Below are positions 22,151-25,127 of a stretch of 25,127 nt of DNA, piece by piece (the stretch's first letter is position 1; each line of letters begins with the position of its first letter). The stretch is taken from NCBI GenBank assembly GCA_934229785.1, contig CAKQEA010000025.1, forward strand, positions 1 through 25,127, written 5' to 3'. The position numbers and the translations under genes are program-made. Origin of the DNA: an uncultured Anaeroplasmataceae bacterium (GTDB lineage Bacteria; Bacillota_I; Bacilli_A; Acholeplasmatales; Anaeroplasmataceae). Under the pieces are notes generated by a model, which was not told the DNA's origin, did not search any database, and saw nothing but the letters and a program-made list of their open reading frames with translations.

Positions 22151-22166
22151 AGTTTGAACTCAAACT
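22151..22166. repeat. Perfect inverted repeat upstream of carA
   Basis: AGTTTGA-AC-TCAAACT is a perfect 7-bp inverted repeat 15 bases after the small gene and 135 bases before carA. The loop of two bases is too tight for a good RNA hairpin and no U-tract follows, so a protein-binding site is more likely than a terminator. The rest of the interval (22167-22300) shows no convincing promoter, PyrR-binding leader or T-box. Confidence 0.45.
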
Positions 22167-22300
22167 TGGTTTTAGTACTTTTAAATAATCAAAAAAAGTA
22201 AGAGTTTATTCAATTTGGTTTATAAAGCGAAGTAATTAAACTAGTTAGAGCTTTGTCAAACTAAATAATGGAAAGAAAAAAATGCACGGGGGAAATGAGC

Positions 22301-23386
22301 ATGAAAAGAAAGCTAGTATTACAAGATGGCCATGTATTTGAGGGCGAAGGTTTTGGTAGCGAAGATGAAAAAATAGCTGAGCTTGTATTTAATACATCAG
22401 TTGTTGGCTACCAAGAAATTCTATCTGACCCTTCATATTGTGGTCAATTTGTTTGTATGTCGTATCCATTAATTGGTAATTACGGACTTACAGAAGAGGA
22501 CTATGAATCAAAAAGAATTCATATGTCTGGATTTGTCGTTAGAGAATATAATGATATACCATCTAATTTCCGTTACACTTCTACGCTTGGTGAGGTTATG
22601 AAGGAAAATGGTTGCGTAGGTATTTCTGAGATTGATACACGTGAACTTGTAAGAATTATAAGAGATCATGGATCTATGCTTGCTATGATTTGTGATATTG
22701 ATAAGGATACAAATGAAGTAGTAAGATTACTTAATGATTATGTTGCACCTCGTGATCAGGTAAAAAGAGTTTCTTCAAAAAAGGTTTGGTATTCAAGAAC
22801 TCGTAATCCTAAATATACTATAGTTGCAATTGACTGTGGTATGAAATTAAATATTGTTAGAAAATTAAATCAGGTTGGCTGTAATGTTGTGGTTGTTCCA
22901 TATAATACAACCTATGCTGATATTATGAAGTATAATCCAGATGGTTTATTTTTATCAAATGGTCCAGGAGATCCTACTGATGTTGTTGAGGTTATAAATC
23001 TTGTTAAGGAGGCTAGAGGAAAGCTTCCAATTTTAGGTATATGCTTAGGACATCAAATTATTGGTCTTGCTTGTGGTGCTAAAACCTATAAGATGAAGTT
23101 TGGTCATAGAGGAAGTAACCATCCAGTTATTAACCTTCTTACTGATAAGGTTGAAATTACTAGCCAAAATCACTCTTTTGCGATTGATAAGGCATCATTA
23201 GAGGGTACAGGATTAACTCTTACTCATAAGAATTTAATAGATGATGAGGCTGAAGGAATGATGGATTTAGAAAATAGTATTATTTCTGTTCAATATCACC
23301 CAGAATCTGCAGCAGGTCCTGAGGATAGTGAATATATTTTCAATCGTTTTATTGAGCTAATTGATAATTTTGGAGGTAAGAGATAA
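22301..23386 (+). CDS. carA: Carbamoyl-phosphate synthase small (glutaminase) subunit
   Basis: 361 aa from ATG 22301, eight bases after GGGGG; in-frame ATGs at 22268 and 22295 have no properly spaced site. The subunit hydrolyses glutamine and channels ammonia to CarB for carbamoyl phosphate (pyrimidine and arginine synthesis). The N-terminal CarA domain has [28 protein letters not shown] and [12 protein letters not shown]. The class I glutamine amidotransferase domain has [10 protein letters not shown], the nucleophile C248 in [14 protein letters not shown], and H333/E335 in [13 protein letters not shown]. The length matches the family. The stop overlaps the carB start (TAATG). Confidence 0.96.
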   Translation: MKRKLVLQDGHVFEGEGFGSEDEKIAELVFNTSVVGYQEILSDPSYCGQFVCMSYPLIGNYGLTEEDYESKRIHMSGFVVREYNDIPSNFRYTSTLGEVMKENGCVGISEIDTRELVRIIRDHGSMLAMICDIDKDTNEVVRLLNDYVAPRDQVKRVSSKKVWYSRTRNPKYTIVAIDCGMKLNIVRKLNQVGCNVVVVPYNTTYADIMKYNPDGLFLSNGPGDPTDVVEVINLVKEARGKLPILGICLGHQIIGLACGAKTYKMKFGHRGSNHPVINLLTDKVEITSQNHSFAIDKASLEGTGLTLTHKNLIDDEAEGMMDLENSIISVQYHPESAAGPEDSEYIFNRFIELIDNFGGKR

Positions 23387-25127
23387 TGCCAAAGCGTACA
23401 GATATAAAAAGAGTATTAGTTATAGGATCAGGTCCAATTGTTATAGGACAGGCAGCTGAGTTTGATTATGCAGGTACTCAAGCATGTCTTGCTTTAAAGG
23501 AAGAGGGCTATGAGGTTGTACTTGTAAATTCAAATCCTGCAACTATCATGACAGATACAAAAATTGCTGATAAGGTTTATATGGAGCCTTTGGATCTTGA
23601 GAGCTTAGCTAAAATTATAAGATATGAGCGTCCTGATGGAATTTTGTGCTCACTTGGAGGACAAACAGGACTTAATCTTGGTATGCAGCTAGCTAAAAAG
23701 GGTATATTAGATGAATGCCAGGTTGAATTATTAGGAACATCTGCAAGTGCAATTGAACGTGCAGAGGATAGAGAGCTATTCCGTGAACTATGCTTAGAGA
23801 TTGGTGAGCCAATTTGTGAATCAATTACGGCAACAAATATCAATGATGTAATAGCTGCAGCTAATAAGATTGGTTATCCGGTTATTTTACGTCCTGCCTT
23901 TACACTTGGTGGTACTGGTGGTGGTTTTGCTGATAATGAGGAGGAACTAATTCCTCTTGCAAAGAATGCTTTGAAGTTATCTCCAGTTAGTCAGGTTTTA
24001 GTTGAGAAATCAATTAAGGGCTATAAAGAAATTGAATATGAGGTAATGCGTGATAAAAATGATACAGCTATTGTTGTATGTACAATGGAAAATGTTGATC
24101 CTGTAGGTATTCATACAGGTGATTCAATTGTTGTTGCCCCATGTCAAACGTTAACAAATAAAGAATATCAAATGCTTAGAAATTCAGCATTAAAGATTAT
24201 TCGTTCTTTAGGTATAGAGGGTGGATGTAATGTACAATTTGCCCTAGATCCTTATTCATTTGATTATTATGTAATCGAGGTAAATCCTCGTGTTTCACGT
24301 TCATCAGCTTTAGCATCAAAGGCAACAGGCTTCCCTATTGCTAGAGTTTCAGCTAAAATTGCAGCTGGTTTAAGACTTGAGGAAATAGAAATTTCATCAA
24401 CTATTGCATCATTTGAGCCAACAATTGATTATGTTGTTACAAAGCTTCCACGTTTCCCATTTGATAAATTTACTGATGCTAATCGTAAGCTTTCTACTCA
24501 AATGAAGGCAACTGGTGAGGTAATGAGCATTGGTAGAACTATCGAAGAGTCAATGCTTAAGGCTGTAAGATCACTTGAAAATAAGGTGGATCATTTAGAG
24601 CTAAATAAGCTTAATAAGCTTAATAATGAAGAATTACTTGATTTTATTAAAGAATCAACTGATGAAAGAATCTTTGCTGTTGCTGAAGCAATACGTAGAG
24701 GAATTAGCCTTGAGGTTTTATTTGATATTACAAAGATAGATAGATTTTTCTTAGAAAAATATTTACATATTATTGAGCTTGAGAAACTTTTAAAGGCAAA
24801 ACCATTTGATGTTGATACTTTAAAGCTTGCTAAGCGTTATGGATTTGCTGATAGCTATTTAGCTAAAATATGGAATTCTAATTACTTTGATATCTATAAA
24901 TTTAGAAAAGAGCATAATATTTTTCCAGTTTATAAGATGATTGATACATGTGCTTCAGAATTTAAGGCTTATGTTCCATATTTTTACTCAACCTATGAGC
25001 ATGAAAATGAATCAGTAAGATCAAATAGAAAGAAAATAGTAGTATTAGGTTCAGGACCAATTAGAATAGGACAGGGTGTTGAATTTGACTATACAACTGT
25101 TCATGCAATTTGGGGAATTAAAGAGGT
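23386..25127 (+). CDS. carB: Carbamoyl-phosphate synthase large subunit, 5' part (runs off the window)
   Basis: The first 580 codons of a protein normally of about 1060-1070 aa; the frame is open to the window edge, so it is cut by the window, not broken. The N-terminal carboxyphosphate ATP-grasp half is complete: [42 protein letters not shown]-type loop ([16 protein letters not shown]), [13 protein letters not shown] and [20 protein letters not shown]. This is followed by the oligomerisation domain and the start of the second, carbamate-phosphorylating half ([20 protein letters not shown]). It overlaps the carA stop by one base and shares its GGAGG ribosome binding site region (23372-23376). 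Confidence 0.96.
   Translation, partial: MPKRTDIKRVLVIGSGPIVIGQAAEFDYAGTQACLALKEEGYEVVLVNSNPATIMTDTKIADKVYMEPLDLESLAKIIRYERPDGILCSLGGQTGLNLGMQLAKKGILDECQVELLGTSASAIERAEDRELFRELCLEIGEPICESITATNINDVIAAANKIGYPVILRPAFTLGGTGGGFADNEEELIPLAKNALKLSPVSQVLVEKSIKGYKEIEYEVMRDKNDTAIVVCTMENVDPVGIHTGDSIVVAPCQTLTNKEYQMLRNSALKIIRSLGIEGGCNVQFALDPYSFDYYVIEVNPRVSRSSALASKATGFPIARVSAKIAAGLRLEEIEISSTIASFEPTIDYVVTKLPRFPFDKFTDANRKLSTQMKATGEVMSIGRTIEESMLKAVRSLENKVDHLELNKLNKLNNEELLDFIKESTDERIFAVAEAIRRGISLEVLFDITKIDRFFLEKYLHIIELEKLLKAKPFDVDTLKLAKRYGFADSYLAKIWNSNYFDIYKFRKEHNIFPVYKMIDTCASEFKAYVPYFYSTYEHENESVRSNRKKIVVLGSGPIRIGQGVEFDYTTVHAIWGIKE

Noticed and set aside
23577..23843. Minus-strand open frame within carB
   Set aside because: Antisense shadow of the carB ATP-grasp region.

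Overview
This is an AT-rich (about 70% A+T by eye), gene-dense stretch of a low-GC, endospore-forming Bacillota chromosome, probably an anaerobic, gut-type member of the Clostridia or Erysipelotrichia. The evidence is spoIIAA/spoIIAB/spoVACDE, Spo0A-like boxes, a type III glutamine synthetase beside a type I enzyme with an ANTAR regulator, AGGAGG-type ribosome binding sites, and TGA used as a normal stop codon. The exact genus cannot be told from the sequence. There are no rRNA, tRNA, IS or CRISPR features.

Layout. 1-2803 (minus strand): a sensor kinase/response regulator pair (7TM-type LytS-like kinase, and a receiver fused to an OmpR/SARP-like winged helix). 2856-12070 (plus): a divergent TPR-protein gene behind an 11-bp tandem repeat, then a cluster of Sel1-repeat protein, giant Cys-rich/GLUG lipoprotein, second Sel1-repeat protein and an unrecognised acidic protein. 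12207-13499: a Fic-family protein with an autoinhibitory motif, preceded by a 15-bp direct repeat flanking its promoter. 13596-14741 (minus): a class I/II aminotransferase. 14818-17496 (plus): the sporulation operon spoIIAA-spoIIAB-spoVAC-spoVAD-spoVAE, in which the sigma-F gene expected after spoIIAB is absent. 17587-21757: divergent glutamine synthetases, glnN (type III, minus) and glnA (type I, plus), the latter overlapping a gene for a pseudo-receiver/ANTAR RNA-binding protein. 21809-22135: a promoter, an attenuator leader and a 74-residue orphan protein. 22301-end: carA and the first part of carB.

The most interesting signal is an RNA switch family in the nitrogen region. Three transcripts (glnN, glnA and the 74-aa gene before carAB) each start, by promoter position, only a few bases before a tiny hairpin with a six-base loop of the form AA[AG]GG[TC]. 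This has A at position 1 and G at position 4, as in known ANTAR target RNAs. The 3' half of each hairpin is reused as the 5' arm of an intrinsic terminator. With the ANTAR gene sitting in the same locus, this looks like a local, very compact antitermination regulon for glutamine metabolism. It has one canonical hexaloop per leader rather than the usual two, and it recruits an uncharacterised small protein and possibly carAB.
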